From: Druceiella hillmani
Lineage: Eukaryota > Arthropoda > Insecta > Lepidoptera > Hepialidae
Direction of reading: 5' to 3'
NCBI GenBank assembly: GCA_039881145.1
Contig: JAYKKI010000023.1
Location: 3,510,501 to 3,574,500 of the forward strand
DNA: 64,000 bases
Part shown: positions 11,700-24,865 of the stretch, piece by piece
How the letters are laid out: each line of letters starts with the position of its first letter
Numbering within the stretch: the stretch's first letter is position 1
The notes under the pieces: model-generated
The model's input: only the letters and a program-made list of their open reading frames with translations
Told to the model about the DNA's origin: nothing
Database searches by the model: none
Position numbers and translations under genes: made by a program

Positions 11700-14600
11700 C
11701 ATAAGAGGTATTTGTTGGCAACTCAATGTAAATATTAAAAGAACAGTGTTAGAAATCTTAACAGATCAACGTATATGAAAAATCATGTGTCAATAAATGG
11801 GAGAACTTGAAGGTTCTCCAAAGTTTGTCGAATTGGTATATCGCTGTTGATTTTGTTATAGACTTGTGTAACAAATTCACAAAGATAATGAGGCCACACG
11901 CTCTTCTCAGACATGTCTATTTGCTATATAGTATTTATTGTCAACTCAATTTTAAAAATTAAAAAGACAAGTCTGGTTTCCTTTACGCATATATTTTATT
12001 ATAAATTCATTATTTTTTAAATTTTCTTCAGACTTAATTTTTGCGTGTACGAGGCAATATCCAAATGAATTTGTGGAAATTACGAGATCAAAATAGTTTA
12101 GTTTCATTAACAATTTTTTTTGTTTTTTCTTATTCCTGTTATTAAATAACTGTTACAGCATTTTAAACTGCATTAAAAGAAAGTAAGAAAACACAACTAA
12201 TGAATTTATAAGTCGCTTACAAAAACCTAAATTTAACAATGACACTCGTAACCTTTAAAAACTGAATGATATATTTTTCATGATTATTTCATTAAAACAA
12301 TGAAGTGAATTTTTTTTATTGTGAATGTATTATTAACTAATTTATTCATATAGATATTTATTATAAATTCAATGCAAATATTAACTTCTTAGAATAAAAT
12401 ACTATAATTAAAAATGAGAAAAATTGTAACAAATATATATAAAAATTAAGCCGATCTCAGGTTCATAAATAAATTTTCAGTTACGTTATACCATCAAAAA
12501 AAAGCGTGCTCTAGTGCGTCCACGAGAAATGATAATTCGTTGTCTCAATTTGCGGTTTAATTGTGAGCATTCCAAATCACCACTGACAATGTGTAACGTT
12601 TATTAAAACAATAATACATTGAGTATTCAATTAAATCATTAATTTATTATGTGTCTGTAATTTTTTCTGATAGGCATAAAAGATACTAGGATACCATACC
12701 TCTGTCAAACTACCATACTCACTTTCTCTTTCTCTAATATCTTAGACATCATGTACTGTTTTACATGAGCCGTACACTAACTTATTTCCATAGCCTTTTT
12801 GCGGAGCCACTTTTCTTGTTGGTTTTTAAATATTAGTTTCATAGCCCCTAAAAAAGTTCTACTTTAAAAATATTAAACAGCGCAATTTACAATTAAAATC
12901 TAAATTTAACATTAATTTAAAACGTATCATAAATTTATGAAGTAAATTATTATTTATTTAACGATAATAAAATGTTATTTTGACAATCTTATGGGTTACA
13001 AGTGTTGTCAATAGTATTTTGGCAGTACATATATTAAAATTTTAACACTACAGAGAAGATTATCTCCATAATTTCGTTTGTCATTTTTCATAAAGGAATG
13101 TCATTTAATAAAATTACCTACTAACTGCTTGACTGTCCCATATTTTGTCGTTTTCCTGATATTACCTGATCTGATGATGATGAATTTTCACTTCACTGTG
13201 CATAAAGAAATTTTACTTTATTAAAAACTATTCACAACAATTTAACAATGAAATTATTATTATGAATGCCATTAGAAATAAAAAGACATAAAGGGCTCTC
13301 CAGAAACACTTTTTCCTAATTTAAAAATTATTTGTTTTTTAAAAGTGAATAACATTTATTCCTGTAAAATGTATTAGTCATATTTAGAATGAGTGCACAA
13401 CAAGATGTGTACTTTTATTTAAATGAGACCGATCTATGCAATTCTTAATTTTTTTTTTGGTACAACACAACAATTATTGTTCTGAAGTTTTCAATTCTAC
13501 AAAAGCCCAAATGTACAACCAAAAAGTATGGAAGAAAGAATATTTTAAAAATAGAACAGAGTTCCATAGTCAAACAAAAACCTCTTAAAGTGTTTATGGA
13601 CTTACAGTTTGGACAGTTTAAAACCTATGTGCATGAAAATTTGCAAGTAATTTGTTTCTCACTGTTTTTCGTTTTATCCCTTTTGCAATGTAAAAATAGC
13701 CTCAAACTCTAAGTTAACACTGTAATGTTGGGTATATTTAAATTTCTATTGTAAAAGAAATTATGGATCAGAAGCCATACATATAATGTATCGTCATCTG
13801 TTCACAATGTCAGTACTATTAATTTAATGTAGCTACACCTTATTTAGGTTAGTAAAATTTATAATCCCCAATGAAAAATTTATTTTTATCCTATCTTATT
13901 TTTAGTCAATTATTAACATGTTTTTAAGGTACACATTCTAGAAATTATTGTCATTCAAAACAATACTACAAATATTGAATATATTTGGCGTTAATTTTGT
14001 AGAAAGTCTTAATTGTGAACAATACTACAACATTTTTATTCCAAATGTATTAGTTTAATTAGCATTGTGATAAGTTTCTACTTTACCTTAGACCATTATC
14101 ACTATTAGAATTGTAAGTAAATATTTTAAGATCTTTTTAAAGTGGATGCTTTTATTTATTTTATATATCTTGGAAAATGAAGTTGCTTATTTGAGATTTT
14201 CACACAAAATTTTCTGTCTGATTAGACATGATACTTGAAATAGTATTGTATAAGCGTAATTAGGTAATAGTAAATTTGATGTAGTTTGTATTATAATTTT
14301 GAAATAGTGATATTTGTTTTATAAATTTAATAAATCTACATGCATACAAACATAATAAAAGCTTGCATCAGCTATGAACAAAATTATTTTAAACTTATGG
14401 CCAGTATATATTTATTGCTTTTTAATTTTTTTGTTTATGGTCTGGAAAAACTAGAATAAGCTTTGTTTTTATTTTTTAAATATGGAATGATCATATCAAT
14501 GAATGAGTAGCCTAAAAATGTTTGAGTTACAGCTAACAATGTTCCATTTCTAATTTCAAATAGTTAAATTACATTTCGAACATTTGTGCATGTGTACCAG

Positions 14601-14900
14601 TTATTTATTGTGATCATAATCTTATTTTTCCTATTATAATGAGCACATAAAATCTTTACTTTCATATGTATATATTTATTTATTACCACATTATAGTAGA
14701 AACATTGCAATTAAATCCTATGTTTTTGTAGTTATAAGTAAGCAATTTATATTTAATGCAAAAACCGCTGAACATATCAATAAATTGTATTTTCTTTCTT
14801 TGTATCTCGTGCAATTTTGATTAGATGGCTGGGACAGCTGTATTAAATAGAGATGGTGGCTGGGTGAATATAATAAGTTATTAGGTTATACCCAAAAAAA
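11700..14900. other. gene-free AT-rich stretch
   Basis: I see no convincing coding exon here. The only recognisable item is the 46-bp tail-only foldback copy at 13,972-14,017. The rest is low-complexity AT-rich sequence with short stretches of possible old repeats. Confidence 0.5.
13972..14017 (-). mobile_element. tail-only copy of the family 1 foldback element, copy E
   Basis: A 46-bp insert contains the family 1 tail (TGAATATATTTGGCGTTAAT and following) and little else. It is flanked by an exact 13-bp direct duplication, AACAATACTACAA, at 13,959-13,971 and 14,018-14,030. The rest of the element is absent. This is what severe 5' truncation during target-primed reverse transcription would leave if the tail is the 3' end. 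Confidence 0.7.
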
Positions 14901-14959
14901 CGAGAATATTTTCAATAATACAAACTATTTGCCTATTTTAACAAGCGGAATAAATTTCA

Positions 14960-15120
14960 TAAGAGCAACGTATGATTATGAGAAAGTGTGTAGTAGCTCC
15001 TTGTGTACTCCAATTCATACTAAGTTTGAAGCGAACAAACAGCTGACTCCTAATTCAGTGACCTTATCGAACCCATACAGAGGCATCTTGTAAACTATTA
15101 AGTAGAATTCGACCAAACTC
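14960..15120 (+). pseudogene. possible Ty1/copia polymerase scrap
   Basis: A short open stretch reads TPIHTKFEANKQLTPNSVT, then NPYRGIL. This resembles the segment between reverse transcriptase and RNase H in copia elements (a TPM... block leading to PYR.LIGSL). It stops right after and no other copia domain was found. The call is tentative. Confidence 0.3.
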
Positions 15121-15259
15121 AATGAGAACATACTCCGCTTTGGCTAAAATTTGGATCTTACTATAAGCGAGCTGCTTTATATTAGAAAATAAATTTACAT
15201 CATAAGCAGACACACAGCTCTGAGACTATCACTGTTAGTAGTTAATTTCATACCTATGC

Positions 15260-18200
15260 TGAAAAAGTTTACTGATACTGTGTGAAAATGTGAAACTTTA
15301 ATTCTGAATAAGGGAATTAAGTTTTTATATATAAAAATGTGAAAATTTGGTTAGCTAATAAATGATAAGCGGTTTTAAAGGAAGAAAAAATTATAATCTT
15401 ATTGCAGTTTATTGTAACTAAACATAAGTGACGTACGCAACATTATTATTGACTACTCATTTCTGTTTACCTGGCAATGAATGGATAGGATTAAAAAAGG
15501 AACTTGGAATGAAAAGTTTGTCAATATACTTCTGTGATGATTTTCATGATCAAATTTTCTTTTGCATACTAAGTATCACTTAATAATTTAAATAGACAGT
15601 CTTATTGTGTCAGTCTGATTAATAAGGGGAATGTGGAATAATTTCCCATCCTATCTCCAATAATTTTAGTTGTGTAATCTTTGCAGACATTGCAAGAATG
15701 GACATTATCTTTAAATAAAATTTTGTCTTTGTTTGGACATTTCCGACTGAGTTTAAATCCCAAATTTTGAAACCGCCTGCAGTATACTGTTGCCGTCAAA
15801 GTTGTATTAACACAAAGTTGTAGTTACGAAAATCCCGCCAAAGATACATTATCTTTTTGTGATGGATTCGTTTTTTGTCAGAAGTTAGCCCAATTCCAAT
15901 CATTGTCAATTGCGGCTTTAATCATGAGTTTTCAATTGCTTTTGATCTTGCATTTTTATAAATTGTTAAATCATTATGCTGATAGCCCCATTATCTTGAG
16001 TTTAGTAGTAATTTATGCTTCTTGCTGCTTCATAAGAAGATGATGTCATTATTGATTTTATCTGTCTAGAGCCTGCACAAATATCCTGCAGAATTTATCT
16101 ATCATTTGTGCAACGCAGTTTTATAAGATGCGCCTAGTCTTGATACGTTTTTCTGCTCTATTGACCATTTCAGAAGTAGGGTTATAGAGTTACTTGGTGG
16201 TTCACATCTAAACTCTAGTTAGAGTAATGTTTATTTGCATTGCTATTTTTTCCTTCTTCCATGTTATTGTTTTGCACAATATTTTATAACCGTTTACTCT
16301 TATAGTATTTCCACAGGTCTAACCCACTCGGTAAATCTCTGTTGGTCATGGGGTTTTCAAGAAATAAAAAAAATGAAAATAAATATTCAATCTGGAAATG
16401 ACGTTGAAAAACATTGCGCGCATTTTATATATATTCAACTGTAGAATGATCTGGAAGTGTCTTCAAAATTTTACATATATTTTTTTAATGCTCATTATTT
16501 TTTAGTCATTGTGTGGAGCATATAATTACGTTGTTTTTTTTACTATTTAATACTACCATGATTTATAAAAATTTTAATTAAAACATGGATCATATCGAAA
16601 CTATGTCTATAATATAAATGTTAATTATAAAACCTGATTAACAAAATTATGTTTATTTAAAATATTTTTTCACATAATAAGGTATAATAAATAACGTGTA
16701 TTTATATTCCTTAAATTAATACTTATTTCTTAAATTTCAAACTATATGTGTGTCTTGTTTAAAATGAAGACCTTTAAGAGTTACTTTTTTAGGTTATAAG
16801 CAAGTAAGTAGATATCAATTCTGAAAAATATTTAGTGCCAATATAGAAATAGTTTGAAATTGAACACAAAATTGAGAAGGACATTAATTAGATGAAATGA
16901 ATTACACCGAGATAATCTAAGCAAATCAGACTTAATTTTGGTGGAAAATAATTTAATAACACATGCATGTAATATATAAAATATTTGCAGATTATATGGG
17001 CTACAATCTCCTTGCCAATTTGTAAATTATTAACAAAAAACTGCATTTGTTGATAATTTCTTCTCACTTTAATATGAATAAATTGTTGACAATCATATTA
17101 TAATAATTGTAGTATTTATATACATCATAATTGTGTAGATAATAATATTATCCTAAGATCCTGCACGGGTACATAGGTATACCAATGGTAAATTGATTAG
17201 TTGAATTAACCTATATGCGCATAACTGTGTGGACTATCTTCCCACTTGTGTGGAGTCGGTGGTATGGCACTAACTTGTCACTGTGCGTAAAGGACAGGGC
17301 GTACAGTGGCAGTGAACCTGTTAATTGAGATAACTATTTGAATGTCTATTAACACTGCGACCGTAGCACACACCTTCAAAATTGAAGTCAACGGTTTAAA
17401 GATGGTTGTTCTTTTATGTTAAATTTAATCTTGGGAATAGGCATATTTCTTGTATGACCTTAAATTTCAACATTGAGGGTGTTAATTTATGTAAAAAAGC
17501 AAAAATTTTTGGCTTTTCATTCGGATATAATGTAATTTGTTATATTTTTTCTTTTTTTTTCTTAAAAGTTGAAAATATGTTCCAAATTTACTAAATGCTT
17601 GCTCAGATAGTTTTTCACATATTTTATTTGTATTTGGAACGCTGGGTTTATTTCTATTTTTTTTCTTTTTTATAAGCAGTACTTACAATCGATTCAAGTG
17701 AATATCATCATTACAAGCCTTTAACATTTTTTTGTCTCAGTTGAAATGGAAGTACAAATATTTTCCTGCTTGTTAATTTTTTCTTGATAAAGATCCTAAA
17801 AAAATTATTGCTGTGTGTAAAAAGTGCCTGAAACCATAAATACCTTTAAAAATTGCATTGTGCTTTCATAATCATAAAAATGCCTATTTCTGGAGCTTCT
17901 CTCATTTAATTCTATTACTTATGGAATGTTTCATAAAGTAAATTTTCTGTAAATTAATTTTCTTGATTGTTTTGTTATTTTGATAAATATTAATAAACAC
18001 TATTTTATGATGGATTTATATGCAATTAAAAGTTAATGGTATAAAGAGATAATATTTTATTTTAAAATATTTTTTAATGTAAAAATAACTGCCTTCATGG
18101 GAAATATTTGTTTATGTTCATGTTTTCACGATAAATGTTAATGTGATAATATCTTAATCTTGTAGTCAATTTTTTCTTTTAAATTGTGTCATCTTATAAA

Positions 18201-19150
18201 AATATTTATATTATACAGCTTTTATAGTTACTGATTATAATTTATATGCTCTTACAATAAATTCAATGGTGTGATATCAGAAAACTTATATCACCTTTAT
18301 TGACACCGTTAAAAATTTATGAATTGCAAATTTTTTTTAAATCAAAGTGGAATGGTATTCGATTATAATGTTGTTTAAATAAATTATTTTTAGATGCAAA
18401 CGGAAAGAAATGTTTTTTTTATGAAATTTTATTCGCAATCAATAAGAAAATAAAAAAGAATGGAATGTCTTATATGAAAAAACTATATTTTATTTTCTGA
18501 AATCAATTTAAAGCCAATAAATATAATTTACTGCATACATTATGTAAATAATTATCCAAGATTATAACAGATGTCACTATAAACAAAGTTTTACAAACCT
18601 GTCAAGGACAAGCGGAATTCACACAACGAGGGTATGCACTTAGGCACTTATAAACATTTCAGGGTACATAGAATTTCTAATAAACTATTTACAGACATCA
18701 ATTTTCTACAACGTAAATATATTGCTTACTAATCTTTCATAGGCGTAAAAGACATGGCGCATTTTGAAAAATTATAAGGTCTAGGATAATTACTGTAGAT
18801 ATCATACAACATTTATGTAGACTTCTAAAAACTCTATTTTTTTATAATTTTAGTTCTTGAAAATGGGAGCAATGTACTGTGTCCACCAGCAAATATATTG
18901 TACACGTTTTTGGGCAAAGACCGGCAACATTTAGTCGCACTAACCGGATGACGCACAAAGCGACCCCATAATTTAAGCTTATTTTTCATATAATATAGTG
19001 TACAATGGATAAATTTCTATAAAGATAAAACCGATATCTACATTTACAAATATTTTAATTAAAATTAAACATTGCACATGCATATGTGTATCTTACAAAT
19101 CAGAGATACAATAATGTAATTTTTTATAAATTCTATATGTGTGTATTTAT
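15260..19150. other. gene-free AT-rich stretch
   Basis: Reading frames at 15,602-15,799 (-), 16,235-16,444 (+) and 17,406-17,594 (+) lack recognisable domains and splice context. About 17,150-17,400 is slightly richer in GC than its surroundings and may be an old repeat, but I cannot name it. Confidence 0.4.
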
Positions 19151-19159
19151 TGGCTTAAA

Positions 19160-20070
19160 AAGTCTATAATTTTCATTTATTTGTGACCAATTTTTGTTCG
19201 ATAGAAAGAACTTTGTAAAGCATTGTGAATACGAGACATCACATTTTTCATAACATCATCATCAAAGTTAGTTTGAACAAACACATTGAGCGTTTCTACA
19301 GCCTTCAAAGCTTCAGACGCACTGGGAGTCAAATAAATCTCTTCCGGTTTATCATCACTGTCGCTATATTGCCTGTTGGCGATGATATCTTGCACAATAT
19401 TTTCATCAGACGATTCTTGCATATTGATCAAGGTCCTCGTTTATTATTGGTACCTGATTATCAATAACTCTTGCCCAAATGCTCAGCGGTACGTCATATT
19501 CTTCGTCAAAGTCATCTGCATTTGAGGTAATGGTATGGTCTACATTTGTTCGGACAAATCTAGCATGTTTATAACAGTTGAAAATGGTCCTTTGCATGAG
19601 TTTGGTCCAGGCATCGCAAATCATTAAAATAGCTTCGAGAACTGTAATTTTTGGGTACTCAGTACTGGCTCCGATGTTAAGACACTCCATAATTTTCGGG
19701 ACAAGTTAATTTCTAAGCTCTAATAATCCCTTGGTCCATCAGTTGCAATACCGAAGTTGTATTAGCAGTTGTATTAGGCAGAAATACCAGGGTTACGTTT
19801 CTAAGGTCAGCAATATGGGGATGTACAGGACAGTTGTCTACCAAATCACAAGTGAAAATATCTACAGTCATTCAGGACTTGCGATTACTCTTATAATCCA
19901 CTGGCAAGTGACGTACATTTATAAATAATATAGAATGATAAATATAGATAATGTAGAATGAGACACACCAAATTCCTTTGCAAGGTCTACATTCTGTTCA
20001 CCAAGTTCTAAACGGTGTATATTGCACTTCAATTGAGAAACTCTTTCGCTCCATGGAACTCATTTTAGCT
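19160..20070 (-). pseudogene. pogo/Tigger-type DDD transposase relic
   Basis: On the minus strand from about 20,065 there is a CENP-B-like helix-turn-helix start (MSSMERKSFSIE, then LELGEQNVDLAKEFGVSHS after a frameshift). Next comes NCPVHPHIADLRNVTLVFLP with NTTSVLQLMDQGIIRA (about 19,725-19,840), typical of the Tigger catalytic end. Then comes ITVLEAILMICDAWTKLMQR (19,580-19,640) and an acidic tail. The middle of the transposase, with the first catalytic aspartates, is deleted, so the copy is dead. Confidence 0.75.
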
Positions 20071-20368
20071 TGCGTAAGGAGTCATTAACTACAATAGATG
20101 AAAATTATTCTGATGAACAGATAAATACAATCACTAACTTTGATTTATGCACACCATTCAATCAACGTGTCTTGAAGGGGAGCAAGCCAAGATGCAGGCA
20201 GTGAGGTATTGTTTGTGCGTAGGTATTGTAAACAAAACGACACACATTTTCTAACCAAACTTGAGTTGTATGAAACCTAACTTGAGTTTGCATTTATGTC
20301 ACTAAAAATAGTTAGCGTAAAAACATAAACGATGTTGTAATAGACGGATTCTACTATAATTCTACTGT

Positions 20369-20990
20369 AAGGAGATATTTGATTTCGAATGTTCCACTTT
20401 CTTTTACTTTGCATCAGTCTCTTTTTGGCTGTGGTATCTTTATTGCCCTAGTGTCTTTAATAACATCCCAAATGTTCATCATGTCACCAGTATCGCCAAA
20501 TCATATATGCCATCAGTATTGCAGGGATGTCATCAGTATTCCCAAGTGATCTCATTCTTTTAAGCGGTTATATAGCGGTCAGGTAGAAAATAACCTAATT
20601 CCAGTCCTGCAAGGAGATGTTTGATTTCGAGTGTCTCACTTTCTTTAAGTTTTGCATTAGTCCCTCTTTGGCTGTGGTACTTTTATTACTACGAGTGTCT
20701 TTAGTGACATCCCAAATGTTTGTCATGTTATTAGTATTGCCAAATACACGTCATCAGTATAGCAGATATGTCACCAGTATTACCAAGCGATCACATTCTT
20801 TTGAGTGGTCATATGACCTATTCTACCTGGTGGTATCACTAGGTAGAAAATAACCTAGTTCCTTTGTTGTAAGAAAACATTTGATGTTGAGTGTCTCACT
20901 TTAAGTTTGCATCTCTTTGGCTATGGTATCTTTATTGCTACTAATATCTTTAATGACATCTCGAATGTTCTTGAAGAATGGTGCTTCCAT
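20369..20990. repeat. tandem repeat, 2.5 units of about 240-260 bp
   Basis: Units begin near 20,369, 20,610 and 20,871 with AAGGAGATRTTTGAT-like strings. They share TTTGGCTGTGGTA, a row of CATCAGTAT/CACCAGTAT words and TAGGTAGAAAATAACCTA. The third unit is partial. The array abuts the gypsy gag scrap, so it may be part of that element. Confidence 0.65.
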
Positions 20991-20999
20991 TGTGCAAGG

Positions 21000-21260
21000 T
21001 GTTAATTAAATTTAGCTCCTTCACTAGTGATCAATTTAATAGTGAAATGCATTTCGGTCCAGTGGAACCACGTTTCTAGTTTACCCTTCCAGAACAAGGT
21101 AATTTTGATACTGGATTTGTTAACTTCCGATATGTCTCCAGTTACAGTAGGCTGTTCATGTACCACTTTGATGCTACGGAGTCAGTCAACAAAAAATGGT
21201 AACTCTGCGATCACATTGGTTACTTTAATCACTTTGATTTCTTCAATGACTTTGGGGTAA
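21000..21260 (-). pseudogene. Ty3/gypsy gag fragment
   Basis: The minus strand carries LFWKGKLETWFHWTEMHFTI, followed by LITSEGAKFN. This matches the W-F-x-x-x-E-x-x-F ... ITS...KF pattern of many insect gypsy gag proteins. The frame has an internal stop and ends at KFN*. No LTRs were identified. Confidence 0.5.
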
Positions 21261-21313
21261 GTACTGGTTATTAGAACTCTATTCATGTTTACTGATTATG
21301 TCACTCAAATTAT

Positions 21314-21538
21314 TGAATATATTTGACGTTAATTTATAGAAATTCATTATCACTTTATTTTTATTGACAACTAAATGAAACTACGTGATGTAGTATATCT
21401 GCTTTATTTAAATTATTAACCACTACCTAGGTTTTATTTTATGACAACATCTTCAGGTGGACTTACTCACCTGAAGATGTCATAAAACAAAACCAAGGTT
21501 GTGGTTAATAATTTAAATAAAGTAGATATAATACTACA
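21314..21538 (-). mobile_element. foldback Penelope-like element, family 1, copy B
   Basis: The tail is at the left (TGAATATATTTGACG). Inverted arms meet around CACCTGAAGATG near 21,470. The right end is truncated after ACTACA, so the arms are unequal. It is flanked by a 13-14 bp duplication, TCACTCAAATTATT, at 21,301-21,314 and 21,539-21,552. The hammerhead-like core is damaged here, since GAAA has changed to AAAA on both arms. Confidence 0.75.
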
Positions 21539-21559
21539 TCACTCAAATTATTATCAAAT

Positions 21560-23465
21560 TGAATACACATCAGTAGTCTTATTAAATTGTGTACAATCAG
21601 TATATTCAAACTGGTAGTTTTTAATAACCCGTTATGTCAGAAACATTTTTTTACAATATACATAACATAAAACAAAAACATCATGTTTGTACGCCTTTAT
21701 TTTGAAACAAATGATAATCAGAACCAAAAAAAACATTTTTTATACTAAGCTTGAGTCAAGCTCGGAAAATCTCTAGGAAAATTCCATTACCACCCCATTT
21801 TATGTTACATTCAGTTTAATACCATAGTTACATTCTTTAATTTAAGGAATATTATATGGCTACATGATTTACTTATTTATGCTACATTTAAAGTGTTACC
21901 ATAGAGAATCGAGATTATTGATGTCAAAATAAAACTTATCTATTTTGATATCTATACAATTTTTGACATCCCAATATATTTTATCTTTCAACGAAAAAAG
22001 TTTTTACAAAATACTCTCGTACTCTACCCGAAAAACTTTTTCATAGATTGTACTTTACATTTTTTGGCAAAATAAAACATTTTTTAAATTACATCACATG
22101 TGTATATTTTAAACCTATTCCTTTTGGGGCTTTTTCTGTTTATGAGCTAGGAGCATCTGACAGAGAAATTGCATCATTGTCACAACAATAGGCAGAAACC
22201 TATTGGGCTCTAAACACTTCGGACTCTGAATCCAGGACCATAAAAATTAAATAATTGAGTGTTGGGTCAATTTAATTAATTTCATAAATCATAATTTCAA
22301 GATACAAATTAACGAAGAATTAATAAATTTTCAACTACTGGTTTATTATTGTCCTAAATTTGTATGATATTTTACTAAAAGCAGGAAATTCTGGAATAAT
22401 TACCAACTCAATTTATTTTAAAATGTTATGGTTTGGTTTAAGATGAATTTTATTTTCATTAAATTTAATTTGTAGTCAGTGAAAGACAATTCAATATTTA
22501 CATCACACCATCTGAATACTTTTTAAAAGTTCACATTTTAGATACAAATAAGTCACATGTTTTCTGTTTTCAGTGTTTTTAGAAAACTTTAACAAGGGAA
22601 AGCTTGCTGGCAATAAAAATTTATTCTTATTTAAATTCAACCTAGAACAATAAAGATTTGATATTTTTTTAATAATTTTACAATACATTCCTAGGTCAAG
22701 AATTCATAGTCCAATGGAATAACTCTTAAAAAGTTGGGCCAAATGCATATGCAATTAAAATTGAAACTTAGACAGAAATTTGATTGTTTTACTGATTGAG
22801 AAGATATGCTATCTTTTGTTACTTTCTCTTATAAATGACATACTGTTTTAAAACTTCCACTTGCTGATTGTTAAGAAAAATTATGTTCTTTAAGTAAAAA
22901 CTCTATTATTATACTATGGTGGGAACAATATCTTTGCTTATTTATACATATAAATTTAATTAAAATATTAATCTGCACATTTTAGGTTAAGTTAGATTAG
23001 GTTAGGGAAAGAAAATAAAGATTTTGAATTATAAATTTGGAAAGACTAGTCTTAGTGAAATATAATAAAAGTTCTTAATTAATATCCTATAATTTGAAAA
23101 AATATTGTATGTATATATTCTTATATACATTGTGACATATTTTTTCATAGTACTTTGTACATAGACAATTTTGTCAAATTGCTAAAAAACAATACTGGGT
23201 TTCATTACAAGGAATTTTCCACTTGCCTGTGACCATTGTTCCCTTATATTAATTTATAAGACAGTAACAAAGTAATAGGAATAAGTACACAGCTATCCAC
23301 AACATGTTTGTTACGTAGAAAAAATATGCGTAATGAAATGTCTCATTTTTTAATAATTTTATTAACCTTGACAAATAATTAGACTTACTATCAAATTTAA
23401 TGCAGTACATTTTACTTACAAATATAAAAATGATTTTACATTTTTACACAGTCTATTTGATGTGA
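21560..23465. other. gene-free stretch with short TTAGG-like tract
   Basis: No coding exon is recognised. Positions 22,982-23,006 read as five pentamers: TTAGG, TTAAG, TTAGA, TTAGG, TTAGG. This is close to the ancestral insect telomere repeat. The frame at 22,503-22,688 (-) has no recognisable domain. Confidence 0.4.
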
Positions 23466-23469
23466 TATA

Positions 23470-24165
23470 CGAGGGGGTGTTTTTAAGTTTGCGGAATGGA
23501 AAGGTAGACCATTAGCAAAGGTGATTAACGGAATGAAAGCTAGTTAAGTAACTCATTATTAGTATAAATACCAAGTTTTATTATAATCAGATCATTAGTC
23601 TTTGAACTATTCTCGCACGTTTTTGGACCTCTGTAGTGAAGACAAGGATAGACTGTTGAGTTGAATTGTTACTGGAGACGAAACTTGAGTTCATCATTAT
23701 GAACCTGAGTCCAAACAAGACTCAATGCAGTGGCACAAAAAAGGCACACCACCACCGCAACCATCTTTTGGGATTCAGAAGGGATCCTGTTGACGGATTA
23801 TAAAGATACAGGTGTTTCCATAACCGAAGAATACTATGCGTCAATTCTAGAGAGGTTTAAAGAAGCATAAGGTGGTCTTCGATATTTTGGAACACCCATT
23901 GACCTGGCTCCCAGTGATTATTATTTGTTCCCAAAAGAACTTCGTGGAAAGAAGTTTTCAAACGATGAAGAAGTGAAGGACGCAGTTTCAGCTTATTTTT
24001 CGGGCAAAGATGAAACATTTTTTTATGAAGGTATACATAAGCTAATTGAAAGATCTGAAAAATGTATTAGGGTAGCAGGTGAATATATTGAAAAAGAAAA
24101 ATAATTTTGTATTTTTATTCTCACTCCTTATCGTCCATTCTGCGAATTTAAAAAACGCCCCCTCG
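23470..24165 (+). mobile_element. mariner-type element with matching ends, defective transposase
   Basis: A 696-bp element sits between TA dinucleotides. Its left end CGAGGGGGTGTTTTTAAG matches the inverse of its right end (CGAGGGGGCGTTTTTTAA), and similarity continues to GCGGAATGG. Inside are VTGDETWVHHYEPESKQ (first catalytic Asp), then LAPSDYYLFP (last catalytic Asp), and the carboxy end RSEKCIRVAGEYIEKEK with its stop. The helix-turn-helix domain and the second catalytic region are deleted and stops interrupt the frame. It is related to the copy at 28.8-29.8 kb. Confidence 0.8.
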
Positions 24166-24441
24166 TATTTGTTCAAATAAACTCAGTCTATTTGAACAAA
24201 TATATCACAACATATATAAGTAAAATATTTTATACAGCTTACTTCACTCCCACCAAAGAAGCAGCAATGTAACATTTTCAGACTCAATTTTATTTAATTT
24301 TTACGAGTATAGTAATATTATTTTATTAAAGGTTGTTGTTTATATTTTGTTTATATTATTTTTATTAGTATAATTTGTTTACTTAAGGTATTGCTTTACC
24401 CATCCTAAGTGTTAACATATTTTCATATATGTGTTTCTTTC

Positions 24442-24446
<5 letters not shown>

Positions 24447-24484
<38 letters not shown>

Positions 24485-24486
24485 TG

Positions 24487-24524
<38 letters not shown>

Positions 24525-24552
24525 AACATATATATATATATACACACACACA
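24447..24552. repeat. (TA)n microsatellite
   Basis: Long TA runs with a few CATATATG interruptions, ending in a short CA run. The apparent 63-aa frame here (IYIYIY...) is a by-product of the repeat. Confidence 0.95.
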
Positions 24553-24627
24553 CTCATTAATTGTGTACATTATAATCTATAAAGAAATAAGTAAAATATT
24601 ACTATATAAAAGATGTAACTAAAAATA

Positions 24628-24865
24628 CCTCATCTGAAAAATCTCAAATGAAACAAATATTGTGCAGATAGTTGTCCATCATTTATCTTATATCTGTTTT
24701 ATCATATTTTTATAGCAATCAACCACATTACCACTAACACATATTGCTCTAATTCAAATATAACGAATAGATGAGAGTATAATGATACATTCGTCACTAA
24801 TTGAATTGACCTCGCATACTGAGGAAACAACGAGTTAGTTTGTGAATTGTGGTCACCAAATAAAC
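24628..24865 (+). promoter_or_regulatory. 5' flank of P450 gene 1, conserved with gene 2
   Basis: Blocks such as TCTCAAATGAA, GTTGTCCA and TTTTATCATATTTTT recur in the same order at 46,590-46,690. A run beginning GTTAGTTTGT lies directly before the start codon in both genes. This conserved stretch should contain the 5' UTR and core promoter. No individual TATA box or factor site can be assigned with confidence. Confidence 0.4.

Noticed and set aside
24431..24622. 63-aa frame rich in IYIYIY
   Set aside because: Pure product of the (TA)n microsatellite; the same applies to the frame at 57,484-57,699.
24842..24865. Upstream in-frame ATG of P450 gene 1 (would add eight residues)
   Set aside because: The aligned gene 2 sequence has no ATG there, and the added residues precede the hydrophobic anchor; the Met at 24,866 is shared.
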